NCBI GenBank assembly: GCA_951230915.1
Contig: OX579635.1
Span: forward strand, 8,246,001-8,310,000
Source: Antitrichia curtipendula
Taxonomy: Eukaryota > Streptophyta > Bryopsida > Hypnales > Leucodontaceae
Direction of reading: 5' to 3'
DNA: 64,000 nt
The notes below the pieces were generated by a model. The model did no database searches. It was not told the DNA's origin and worked only from the letters and a program-made list of their open reading frames with translations. The position numbers were made by a program, and so were the translations under genes. Positions 35,601 to 46,944 of the stretch are shown here, piece by piece (position 1 is the first letter of the stretch; the number at the start of each line of letters is the position of its first letter).

Positions 35601-35873
35601 TCAATCTTCCATGGTTGTGGTATGGCCGTTTGGTCATTGCACATACGTAAGGTAACTATACATAAAATTGCACAACTAAGCTCTGTGGCATAACCGATAT
35701 GCTTTAAAAAATGAACAACAGTTTTTCGACATTGGTGAAGGACTATGAATCAAAATGCAAGTGGTTCCATAATTTTTGGAAGCATTGTGAGTTAGTTACA
35801 AATGTTTAAAGAAGAAAGGTACAGGACACTATAAGTTGTCATGTAGTTGATGCTAAAATCCACTTGATGCACA

Positions 35874-36842
35874 TTAATCCCTAAAGGTTTAAACACCATT
35901 TTTTGGCAACATAACAATTTTAGGCAGCTTAATACAAACGGAGTTTTTAATTTTTTTCTTTGAAATTTTCACACAATATATATCCAAGGAGTAGCTCTAG
36001 TCACAAAAAAATTTAAACTTTTGGCTACATGGTTAGAAAGTTATTGCATGAAATGTAATTTTCATTACTTGATGGCTAATCCCAGTAGATCAAAAAAAAT
36101 TCTTTAAAAATCACTGTTTTAAGAAAAGAAAATTTGAAATTGATTTTCTAGACTTATATACATGTAGAAAGCTTTGAATCATTCCATTTTAATAATGAGA
36201 TGAACGTTATGAGGAATTTTAGTTTTTGTAGGTTGTTATGGAATCTCTACTCTAAGATAAACTTTGAAGTCCTTTATTTAACTCAATTTTTAATACTTTT
36301 TGAAAAAAGTGAAAACATTGGGTGTAGATTGTTTATTACAACATTACAACCATTGGGATTGACACTTTTCAATTTCATAACTAAATTCTTAACAATTATA
36401 ATTCGTACTTTAAATCTCTGCTTGTTTTAAATCTCTACTTTTAATACTCTACTTGTTTCTACTTATTATGTTTTTCAAGAATGAATATGAAATTTTATTT
36501 ATTTATAATTTTTAATAGGTATTTTCAATTTATTTCTTCAAGATATTATGGAGAATAACAAGTTATAGGATCTACACATTTTTGTATAAAAGTTTGAAAG
36601 ATTATATCTAATCATTTGAAAAAAGCTGAAAATACTTATTTTTGAAATTCAAGCACTTGATCTTGAAATAGGTAAAATTCTTATTCTGAAATTTTAAGAG
36701 GGTCTACTCTAACATGTTAATTAAAGGATCATATGGTGGATTTGTTAATGAATAATTATAAATGATGATTTTAGCCTTGCTTTGGGTCTTTGTACCTTAA
36801 AGCATTTTTGGGCCTTAAAAACACCAAAATCTTTAGGGGGTA
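35874..36842. mobile_element. TTAA-type element, C family, copy 1
   Basis: Begins TTAATCCCTAAAGGTTTAAA. The first ~580 bases are colinear with 39269-39860 (TTTGAAATTTTCACACAA, AGGAGTAGCT, TAAACTTTGAAGTCCTTTAT, GGTGTAGATTGTTTATTACA). The right end is degraded (AAAATCTTTAGGGGGTAG). Non-coding. Confidence 0.6.
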
Positions 36843-38339
36843 GAAATGACACTATCAAAACATATCATAAAAATAAAATAAAATAAAAAAAGTGTACCCT
36901 AAATTGACTACTTGTAAAATTGCCACCTCCATAGTAACATAAATAGAGCTGTTCATTTTACAAAATGGATCCAAATTCTACCTTATACTTGACATTCTAA
37001 TGCTCACCATTTGGAAGATCCTCCCTATTTTGTTTTCCTTCAAATGAAAGTTGATTTTTAGTAGTGCTCAATTTTAGATGTGGTTACTATAGTCACATTG
37101 GATTCACAATTTGTTTTTGTAAGAAAACAACAATTTTGGAAACATTCCACATTCTTTTCATTCAACTAAGTTTGGGAAAAATTAAAGAAACATTTATAGG
37201 TGATCAAAGCCAAAAAAATAGCAACAATAGCTTTGCAACTGTTGTGTGTACAGAAGACTATTATTGTTGTCTATTTGGATGCTAATGTGCCTCTTTTAAT
37301 TCTTGACAAGGGTGCAATGAGAATTGACAAGTGTCTCTTATGATTGAGGATTAATGAATGAACCTTTAAGCATGTGTACAAATCACAAAGGTGTTGTCAT
37401 TGAATTCCTTGAAACATTTATTTAACTAAAGAATCCTATAGTCGGATTTGTTAAAAAATAAATATAGATGAAGATTTTAGCCTTGATTTAGAAATTAGTA
37501 TTTTAAAACAGTTTTTGGGCCTCTAAATATGTAAGAACTTTAGAAATTAATAAAATAAACATTAAAGCAATATAACAATTTATGCAACTTATGTAGTGAG
37601 ACACTCCTTGATGTGATACATTGCAATTTTGTATAAGACCACCCATATACTCACAACCAATTATACTATCAGTGCTATTATGAGAGACTTAATAATTCTA
37701 CATTAAACTATGCTAATGAGTACAAATGCAAACAGTCCAAACTCAACTCCAAATTTCAACATCCATTTACATATTAGATAGAAGTATCACAATAGTACAT
37801 ATTACATATCCATAATTATGTTTCCATCTACTATTTGGTAGTCCAAGATTTTTTTTAAATTGAAGTCTTTTGGCAAAAAACTTCACAATTTGTCACCATT
37901 TTTTAGCCAAATTATTTTTTTCTAGTGCAATCTAGCATTGTTCCCCCCCTCCCCCTAGAAGCCCTAGTTTGAAAGACTTGTAGAAGTATAGAATCCATTT
38001 TTATAGATTAAGAAGTTTATTATTTAATCAAATGTAAACAATAAAATAAAATAAAATTGAAAACGATCAATTACACCGGCATTCTATAGACATAAACAAG
38101 GTAGGCTTCCTAAATTTATTCAATTATTGGTTAATTTGTGTTTCACATTTTTCAATGTTCTTACAAATATATGAAAAGACAAACAACAATTCCCATGTTT
38201 TCCTCACGATGCACATCTTCTCATATGTCTTTTTTGTACACAAAAACCAATTTTAGAAATATTTCAAGAACCACTAAATACTTTAATGTTTCAACTACTA
38301 GTACCTAGGAAGATGTTTGTGCCCATTTCCATATTGATG
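36843..38339. other. AT-rich repeat-rich spacer
   Basis: 37440-37560 resembles 36725-36880 (GATTTTAGCCTTG, TTTTTGGGCC), so a second fragment of the same repeat is present. No gene. Confidence 0.4.
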
Positions 38340-39268
38340 GGCGTGACTTTGCTTGTGGATCAATGAATTGTTGAAGCTGGAACAAAGTGCTTAGAAAACC
38401 AATGCTTGATCTACACCAAGTCCACCCATCTTCATTCTTCAGTGGAGATGCTCTTGGTCTTCAGAATGAACCTACAAGTAAATGCCATCTTCACCAACAT
38501 CCACCCAATAAAGGAAAAGCCCCCCCACTTGAATGCACACAACATTAACAAGAACACTTGCCGAATGACAAATTTAAAAAAAACATGTTGGTAGGCATGG
38601 TGTCGGCTTGTCCCGGCCCACCACTTGAATATTCAAAGGATAGATCTCACTTGGAATCAACAATCTCAGAAGACTCCCAAACCACGAGGAAGACAAAACG
38701 TAGACACAAATTAACATTATTACAATCAATTTTACGTACAATGCCATGGTGATGTCCTTCAATCCTAGGGCAAAAATGATGTCAATTGCCACCTATTCAA
38801 GTGTACAATCACATGAATATATAAAAAATATAAAGGAATAAACTACCATTGCTTTAGAATTGTAAACATTGATGTCATAGAATAGAGACCTACGTTTACA
38901 ATACAACAATGAAAGCTCAATCAAATCCTTTTGATTAAACTAAATGAATTTGGGATGTGCACAAACTAGAGAAGGAAAGGAAATTAAAGGATTGGAACTT
39001 GTACCTAAGCTACAAAATAATATTTGGATACAAGATTCAAAGAAGAGACAATGATGCTCCTTTTGGTTCACCATGCATGACAATGGCGACAAATGTTGAC
39101 AATACATTCACTACGCCGACAATCATTGATGAATAAAACAATGTGAAGTTTCCAAATCCCACCATCCAGAACAATACAAACCCATAGAATATGATAACAT
39201 TGATCTCCGTGGATTGTTGGAAGAATTGCAATAGTATGGTGATGAAGAGTTGAGGATGGTTGTGGTGC

Positions 39269-40213
39269 TTAAAGGACCAAACACCGTTTTTTGACAACAT
39301 AGCGTTTTTGGGCAGCTCACCACGAATGGAATTTTTTATTTTTTTTCTTTGAAATTTTCACACAAGATGTGCCCAAGGAGTAGCTTTAGGGCCCAAAAAT
39401 TTTCATAACTTTTGACCACATGGTTAAAAAGTTATGGTATGATATGTAGTTTTCATTGTTTGGCGGGCAGCCCAGGCAGCAAAAAAAACTTCTTTAAAAA
39501 TCATTTTCTAGAGAAATAAAAATTTGAAATTGGTTCTCTAGATTTATGTGCACAAGGAAAGCTTTCAATCATTCCACTTTGATTTATAAGATGAAAGTTA
39601 TGAGGAACTTTAGTTGTGGGTATTTTGCGGGTAGTTATGGAATCTCTATTCTAAAATAAACTTTGAAGTCCTTTATTTAACTCAATTTTCAATATTTTGG
39701 GAAAAAAATATAAACATAAGGTGTAGATTGTTTATTACAACATTAGAATCGTTTGGATTGGCATTTTTCAATTCCATAATTAAATCCTTAACAATTTAGT
39801 GTTTTGAATCATTTTCTACTTCTTTCTACTTACTATTTTTTTCCTATATGTTGTACATTTCCAAATGATCTGAAATTTTTCAAGCATGTAGCTAACTTGC
39901 TTTGAAAAATTAATCCAAAGAGTTACCACCATTTTGGACATTTTTCATACAAATGTGACCATGTGAAGTGCAGCTGCCCGTTTTTTCACAGGGACAAAAA
40001 AAGGGGTTTTGTCACTTCAAATGCTAATATCTTGCAATCTACACGGTGGAAATTTCTGAAATTTTTCCACATCTTCTCAAACTAGTTTACTACAAGATCC
40101 TACGGTCACATGTGTCCAAAAATGTTTTTTTTCCAAAATTTGGTACTTGTACTAGAAATGGCAGTTTGGGAGCGTTTTTTGTGAAAACATAGTCAAAAAC
40201 CTTTAGGGGTTAA
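39269..40213. mobile_element. TTAA-type element, C family, copy 2, inside STP exon (945 bp)
   Basis: Right end TTTAGGGGTTAA at 40213; left end TTAAAGGACCAAACACC at 39269, which seems to have lost the CCCC part of the terminal repeat. Transporter homology stops at 40214 and resumes at 39268. Removing the element leaves one TTAA in a continuous transporter exon. Non-coding. Confidence 0.75.
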
Positions 40214-40546
40214 TTACATTTTGGAATAGGCTTTATTCCATTTGTTGCTTGTAACAATAATGTCGTGGAACATTTGAACCAAGTCTTCAACGCTATGGAT
40301 GCATTTCATGACCTTCTTTCTATTGTTGAGCTTACTCTCTTGCACCAAGGAGTTGGGCATATTGGGTAGAATGATTCCTCCACTTGTGATACAAGCCAAG
40401 GGATTCTAGTAATTTCAAGGGAAATTCTCCATCCATTGGACTTTTCAATGTCATAATTGATCAAATTGGCAAGTAAAATGCCAATTGTCACCACGAGTTG
40501 GAAAACAATGTTTAGAAAGCCTCGCCATTTTGGAGGTGCCAGTTCA

Positions 40547-40790
40547 AAAAGAAACTCATCCATGGATGTCACACTACCTACAAGAGTAAAAACCACAAAA
40601 ATAATCATTTGTAAGCTAAACCCACAAGGCATCAATCAAACTTCAAAGGTCAAAAACAATTTTTTTGAAAAGAAACTCAATCATCTATAGTAGTCACAAC
40701 ACCTATATAAGTGAAAAAACACAAAAAAAGACAATTGCAAAAAACTGCAAGGTACAAATCAAGCTTTGGGATGATAAGAGGTAATCTATA
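40547..40790. repeat. 122-bp tandem duplication over an STP intron-exon junction
   Basis: Copies at 40547-40668 and 40669-40790 each contain a T-rich acceptor and the start of the (G/V)VT(S/T)(M/I)D(E/D) exon on the minus strand. They have diverged, so the event is not recent. Confidence 0.65.
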
Positions 40791-40864
40791 CACAAGAATT
40801 ACAACAAATTCTTGTTCACTTAGAATGCAGACATCATATCCAAACATGAGCCATTGCCTAAAGC

Positions 40865-41832
40865 TTAACCCCTCACCGTCCAAAGTCCAACCATGCTTAA
40901 AAAATGCCTGCCATTGCAAGTCTGAAAAGTCAAAATTAGAGTGAGGTATGAAGATCTCAACCGTACAATATTGTAATGTGTATGTTTTAGATGGTGTGGA
41001 ACAAATTTGGGGTCATTTCACCGTTTAGATTGAAAGATTATAATGTTTTAGTGTACAAAAAAGGTGCTGAAATTTTCTTAAAATCACATTTGGAGGTGAA
41101 ATTCGATTTCTAAACCTACTCAAATGAAAAAACTATAAGCTACAAAGTGATTCAAATCCATAATTTAAACACTTTGGTAAAAAGAATCTCATAAAAATGA
41201 ATCATTGTGTCTACAAAATGGATTTGAAATGTCCAAAAACAGTGAAAAAAGGAGCAAAAAATCACATCTATAATTGAACCTCCTTCTACTAAAATGCTTC
41301 TCAGACAATCAAAAATTCTTGGATTGATATTTAATTCTAGCCACAAAAACTAGACAAGTATACGCAACTTCTCCAATAAGAATTTTTGAAAAAGGATCAT
41401 GTATGAAGTAGTTATGAGCCGCCGAAGTTGACTGAAATGCAATAATATCTGGATTTTGAACTTCGAATTGCTCCCAAGAACTCAAAACAACTTGGATTGG
41501 CATGAAAATTTTACCACAATAACTAGACCTTAAGGGGTACAAAACGCAACAAATTTGGTTGAAAACAAACATTTTGGAAAAAGATACAAGCCCCCAAAGT
41601 TGCATTTATCACAACGCAGTGTGCTGAACAAAAGTTGACCCTATGAACTTTGAATGGCTTGCGCAAACTCAATTCGTCTTGGATAGATCTGAAAATTTTA
41701 CCATAGAAATTATACTGGTATGCGCAATTTTTCCAATAATTTTTATTGAATTTGGACATCGGATGCAAAAGTTATAGTGCTTCAAAGTTTGTGTGGGGAC
41801 ACTTTTCGTCCTCTTGGGCGGTGAGGGGTTAA
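40865..41832. mobile_element. TTAA-bounded element, D family, inside STP exon 1 (968 bp)
   Basis: The left end is TTAACCCCTCACCGTCCAAA and the right end, reverse complemented, TTAACCCCTCACCGCCCAAG. Outside it the minus-strand frame continues (CLGLVCIS upstream, LSFRQWLMFGYDV downstream) across a single TTAA. Interior non-coding. Confidence 0.8.
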
Positions 41833-41870
41833 GGAAATACAAACCAAACCTAGGGACAATATTGTTTGGC

Positions 41871-43272
41871 ATGGTTAGTGTTTGATCTCCACCATAGACA
41901 TTAGGGCTTCACGAGCCATTATATTAAAAAATGCTCACCCACAAAGTTGCAAGTCTCAACAATTAGCAATTTAATAAATTCTACAACAATATAAGGTTGC
42001 ATGGCTTCATATTTCATTACTTGTATATTTTAACTTCTAAAATAATACTCCACTTCACATCAATATTTACCAATTTTTTTTTGCTAAAGCTTAGTTAAAA
42101 AAATCTTATAACAACAAATCATGGTGTTTCAAAATTATTTTTGTGAACACCACTAATAGGTACAATTCTTTAAAGTCTCACAAGAAGGACAAGGATGTAT
42201 GCTTTTATTTAGAGATTTGGTAGTAGGATCAAAGAAGTAGTATAAGAGGACACTCTTTCCTATCTATTTTCACATCTTTGGATCTAAAGTAGTTGTGCAA
42301 AAAGCACAAGCAATATATCAACAAGAGACCATAATTTTTCTTCTTGAAATTTAACTAGTTACTCATAGTCCTTGTAAGCCAAAGGAATTTGCAACTTTTT
42401 GTTTAATTTTTAAACATGATTTTACTATTTTTAAAATTTAAATATATTAAAATATCTTATTTTTTGTAATTTTCTATAAACCTTTTTTGAATAGTTTGAA
42501 GATTTTTTTTTAAGATTGATTAATAGGCAAACAAAATGCACACCATCTATCATGTCTATTTAAGTGAGTTAAATGTGAATATATTATGGCATCAAGTTGT
42601 ATATATATACATGGCTTTAATCTCTTAATTAATCAATCCCTTTGACTCTTGCTTGCATCACCAACACACAAAAGTGCCAATAAAACATTATACATTCTAT
42701 TAACCCAAGACTTTGGCCCTCTTATAGGGTGATGAAATTGGAAATGTACAATGTGTAAAGAGCATTTTGTACAAAATTAAACAAGACAACTGCAACAAAC
42801 TAAATTTGTTCTAATAGCAAGAAAATTGCCTTCAAATTTATATGTTATGAGCATATGCAAAGCATTACCATAAAATCCTCACTTTTCAAACAATCCAACT
42901 TTTGTCATCATGGTATATGTGTTATATTTCAAGGTAAGAAAAATATACAATGACGGGTTACATCACTCTAACTGGATAATTATAAGGGAAAAAGACCTTT
43001 ATCCACCCTTGTCCAATTTCATTTCCTAATTATCCTATAAAAATAATTCTATGGTTTCTTGTGGAGAATTGGAAGAGTATCACAAATTTATTTTGTGACA
43101 CAAGGAGTAATAGAAAATAACCCTTAAACAACATAGTGGCCGTTTTTTGGCAAAGAATGACAAAGAATTTTTCCATATAGAACAAACATATAACTATTCA
43201 TTTTGAATTTTTGTGCTAAAAGGGGAGGGCTTCTTCAAAAGTTTGACTTCCAAAGAATGCTTTGGGGATTTT
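41871..43272. other. AT-rich spacer
   Basis: No gene recognised. 43130-43270 resembles an inverted, diverged B-family copy (CTATTCATTTTGAATTTTTG, TTTGACTTCCAAAGAATG). Confidence 0.4.
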
Positions 43273-44217
43273 TTTACCCCTAAAGGACCATTGTTCCTTC
43301 GGGGGACAAATGAAATTTCGGGCAGGTACCTATAGGCTAAATTTTTGTCATAATTTTTTGAATTTTTTTTTGAAGATATAAAAATTGATTAGCTTCATGG
43401 GAATATAATCTTTTTTTTCAATTGGCGCCTAGAAATAAAATTTATGCCCAAGTAAGCTCAAAACAAGGAAAAGTAGTCAACAAAAAAAAATTGCAAACAT
43501 TTGAATCTGAATTATTATTATTATTTTTTCCTCATAGATTATTTTTTGTCTATCTAGTAAGCTTTAAATTCATTTCATTTGGATTTGTTATGAGAAAGTT
43601 ATGGACAATCTTGTTTTTTAGGCAATTAGAACATCTTCTTGAAAAATATAACTTGTAGGATTCATTTTCGAATGCAATTTTTGCAATTTTTCAAAAACAA
43701 AAGTTCTATAGGGTTTAGTTTTCTTGCTAGAACAATCTTACCATTGGGATTAGTGCATTTTAACTCCATCTAAAAGATATTAATATTTTAGATTTTCCTG
43801 CTATCTTGTATCTACTTCTACTTAACAATTTTTCAAAGAATGAAAATTAAGTCTTTTTGAATATCTTTTTTTCCCCTAGATTGTCAACTCAATTCATCAC
43901 TATAAAGATTTAAAGCTCAAGACTCTATAGTGCAAAAACTTTAAGTTAAAAATGTTTGAGGTCGAATAATCTAGTCCCACAATGTATTGAAAAATTTGTT
44001 TTTTTCACCTTAAATGTAGATATCTTGTCATCTATGCAGTCAAAAATACTGAAATTTTTTCCACACATTCTCACATTCTCGTACTGTCTAGTTACTTGTA
44101 AGATCCTACAGTTAGATGTGCAAAAAAAAAAATTCAAATTTTTTTACTCTTTGCTATGGAAATGACAGTTTTGAGTGTTTTCTGACAAAGAAAAGACCTT
44201 GGTCCTTTAGGGATTAA
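43273..44217. mobile_element. TTAA-type element, C family, copy 3 (945 bp)
   Basis: Begins TTTACCCCTAAAGGACCATT (first base of TTAA context mutated) and ends GGTCCTTTAGGGATTAA. The right 200 bases match 40010-40213 (ATATCTTG, TACTGAAATTTTTTCCACA, AAGATCCTACAGT). It has the same length as copy 2. Confidence 0.65.
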
Positions 44218-44279
44218 CCAATCATTCACACTATACCAAAATAGATGAATTTCAAGGTCACTAATCCATCCTTCAAGGG

Positions 44280-44924
44280 TTAACCCCTAAATGCCCGAGG
44301 CACCCAAATTTGGTGTTTGCAAAACTTTGAAGTTAAATAAAACTTAACCAAGTTGCTATTTTTAGTAGTTTATATTTTTGGAAAGTTCTTCTTGAAGTCT
44401 AGTTTTAGAATTAAAAATCCGATCTTGAAAATAAATGATAGTGATTTTTCTACTCAAGATTTTGTGCAAGGGTACCCATTGCAATCTTGACTTCCCGTAG
44501 TGTTGAGAGCTCTTGTAAATGAGCCTCAAATACACTAGATCTTGGAGAAAAAATCACATTAAAAATTCATTTAAAAAAGTTATAGAGTAGATTTTAAGAA
44601 GCCATAAATTGATTGGGGTTATACATGTTAGGTCCTTTAACATCATATTTTTTTGGTCACCAACTTTTTAGATTTGACTTGTGAAAAGAGGATTGAAAGA
44701 TTTGTGCAGTTTTAACACCCTCATAGTCAAACATTATAATCTTTCACTCCATAAGTGATATTGTTGTGTTTTCTTTTCCTATGAGATATCTAACATGTCT
44801 AGTTTGAATTTGTACGGTTACAATTCGAAAAAAACTGATACAACTTATCAAAATGTTGGCATTTTGTTCAATTTTGAGCAAATTCCAAGCAGCTCAAAAC
44901 AGGCCTTGGGCATTTAGGGGTTAA
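44280..44924. mobile_element. TTAA-bounded element, A family, inverted copy (645 bp)
   Basis: Left end TTAACCCCTAAATGCCCGAG; right end, reverse complemented, TTAACCCCTAAATGCCCAAG. End-to-end similar to the reverse complement of 30725-31376, for example GAAAACACAACAATATCACT and ATAACCCCAATCAATTTATG. Confidence 0.75.
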
Positions 44925-45503
44925 ACAATCCATTTCAGGTTCTACTCCAATCCCAAAGCCAAATTAATTTACCAATCAAATCTTGATTATGGGTCAAGTT
45001 TATGGACCCCGCAAGGCTAGTTGAGAAGGTTAGTTATCTGAAATCTAGATTGGAATTCAAAATCGTTTGAATTTTACACATATATTTATAGATACAGGTT
45101 TGGTTTCTTTATGAAAGAAAACCATTCAGATCCTTTTCCAAAGCTCTCATGACCAAAAATCCATAGAGGATAGGAATAAAATGCATCACCTAGAAGGCAT
45201 TCTCCACAAAATGTAAAGTAACTACACCTAAAATGGCACACTATCAAAAATCGCACACTAGAGATTCTTGCTCCCACTATCCGTGACAATCTATGATCGC
45301 TTATAAGAACACCTCATTTCAGCACTTTGAAATTTTATAGTTTATTTTTATTGTGTCTAAAAAATGCATTATAAGAGAATCTAGAATCTCCTTATCACTA
45401 CCAACTCAATCCAATAAAAAGTTTTTTTCAATATAATTATGTAAACCATACTAAATTGCTTATTTGTGCAATTTTCAGGTGTACTTATCTTATTACTCTG
45501 ACA
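44925..45503. other. Spacer between A and B family elements
   Basis: AT-rich, no gene or complete repeat recognised. Confidence 0.4.
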
Positions 45504-45713
45504 TTAATCTTTGAACATCGACACGGACATCTAGCATCCATTGGATGACAGGAAACCTTCTAATAGGACAAAAGTGCAACTATTCATCTTTAAAATCTTA
45601 TTGTGAAAAGGAGGTCTTCTATAGTAATTTGACTTCCAATAAGCACCTTTTCTATTTCTTAAGTCGATGATTCACTCGGTAATGAAAAAAGATGATTTCA
45701 CTTTGTTGTTTAA
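45504..45713. mobile_element. TTAA-bounded short element, B family, inverted copy
   Basis: Reverse complement of the 30499-30728 element (GACAAAAGTGCAACTATTCA, GGAGGTCTTCTATAGTA). TTAA stands at both ends; the right TTAA is shared with the next element. Confidence 0.65.
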
Positions 45714-46454
45714 CCCCTAAATGACGGACCTATAACCACTGATTTCAGGCCTCAGTGCCTATCACTCAATTTGCTGCCATTTTGCAACTAGATATGTATG
45801 AAAAAAATTTAATTTATTTTTCAGAGATGAAATTACATGTCTTCTTTACTTCACAAAAAATTTAGATTTTTTTGTGGAAAATTGATTTTTTTGAGAATTT
45901 TTGAAGAAAAAGAGAAGAAAAATCACATCAAATAGAAATTTATTTCAAAAAAACTGAAAATTTCACCATGTGTGTTTATTACAATGACAAACATCATGGT
46001 GTAAAATCAATTTCCGTCTCATTCTATAATTAGAAAATAATAGACATTGAAAATACACCCAAAGTTCAAATTGCAATAAAATATGCAATATTAAATTTTT
46101 TTTCAAAATTCAAATTGGAGAAGAAACTAAATTAGACTACCTTCATTTTGTTAGTTGGGCTCAAACTCAAAAAATATCATTTTTGTGGAGAAATTTCAGA
46201 TTTAGGGCACGGAACAACAACTTCCCAAAATACACTAAAATAGCATATTTTGTGATCCGTTTTTTTTTAATAACTTCTCATTTATGTGAAGATAGACACT
46301 TGCATGACTACAAATTCAACTATACACTCTTTGTAATCCACCATGGAGGGTGAGCAAAAATGAAATGGATGAAAAAAAGTTTCCAAGCAATGTACAGATG
46401 ACTGCACAATCATCCAAACGCCACAAAATGGCTGTCCCGGCGTTACAGGGTTAA
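45710..46454. mobile_element. TTAA-bounded element, E type (745 bp)
   Basis: The left end is TTAACCCCTAAATGACGGAC and the right end, reverse complemented, TTAACCCTGTAACGCCGGGA. The ends match less well than in families A and D. Non-coding. Confidence 0.5.
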
Positions 46455-46944
46455 GGATTAAAAACATCGAACACATTCATAAGCAAGCCCTTGAGTCTAC
46501 ATGGATAAAATACAATTAAGAATGTCAGCAATAAATTCCATTGCCATTAACTCCAGGTATCATAAAACATCAAATTTTGTTTGTCCCTCAAAAAGTCTCT
46601 TGAACCTTCGGACTTTGAAATCCCTTCAAACTTCAAACAAGGTAGAACCGTACATAACACTATTCAAAAGGGTGGATTGATCCCAGAGAAAGTATACTGT
46701 GCCTCTGTCAGTGGCAAATAATTCAACAAGCAAGTCTTTCCACGTAAGAGAAACTCGTTCTTGCAGGTTCTGAAAGCCAAGGCTAACTGGGAAGGAGAAG
46801 AGAAAAAGGGTGGTTGGTTGCATGATGATTTGGTACATCATAGCAACAAAATGAACTACTTCCAAGCCTTCCAAAGCCACCCTGAATGGCTGAATAATGT
46901 CATGTAGCAGACGAAACGAAACCAAAATATATAGTACAAAAAGA

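Larger units (their letters stand above)
38340..41870 (-). pseudogene. STP-type sugar/H+ symporter pseudogene
   Basis: Blocks in family order on the minus strand: LMFGYDVCI (near 40827-40864), GVVTTIDD (about 40678-40702), GSVTSMDEFLF joined to ELAPPKWRGFLNIVFQLVVT (about 40450-40580), GGIILPNMPNSLVQESKL (near 40330-40384), HPQLFITILLQFFQQSTEIN with FYGFVLFWMVGFG (39060-39266), ICVYVL...LIPSEIYPLNIQ (38600-38720) and a C-terminal block with ILKTKSISTEE and HWFSKHF (38345-38470). These match plant monosaccharide transporters (GYDxGISGGVTSMDxF, APxKxRG, FFQQxTGINxxxFYAPVLF, PSEIFPLEIR, PETKxxPIEEM). It is dead: frameshift near 40390, stops in the C-terminal block, about 80 residues missing between GSVTSMD and APPKWRG, and two transposon insertions. 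Confidence 0.85.

Noticed and set aside
41309..41768. Two overlapping minus-strand frames of 80-98 residues
   Set aside because: Both lie wholly inside the TTAA-bounded D element and show no family similarity; they are chance frames in non-coding transposon sequence.
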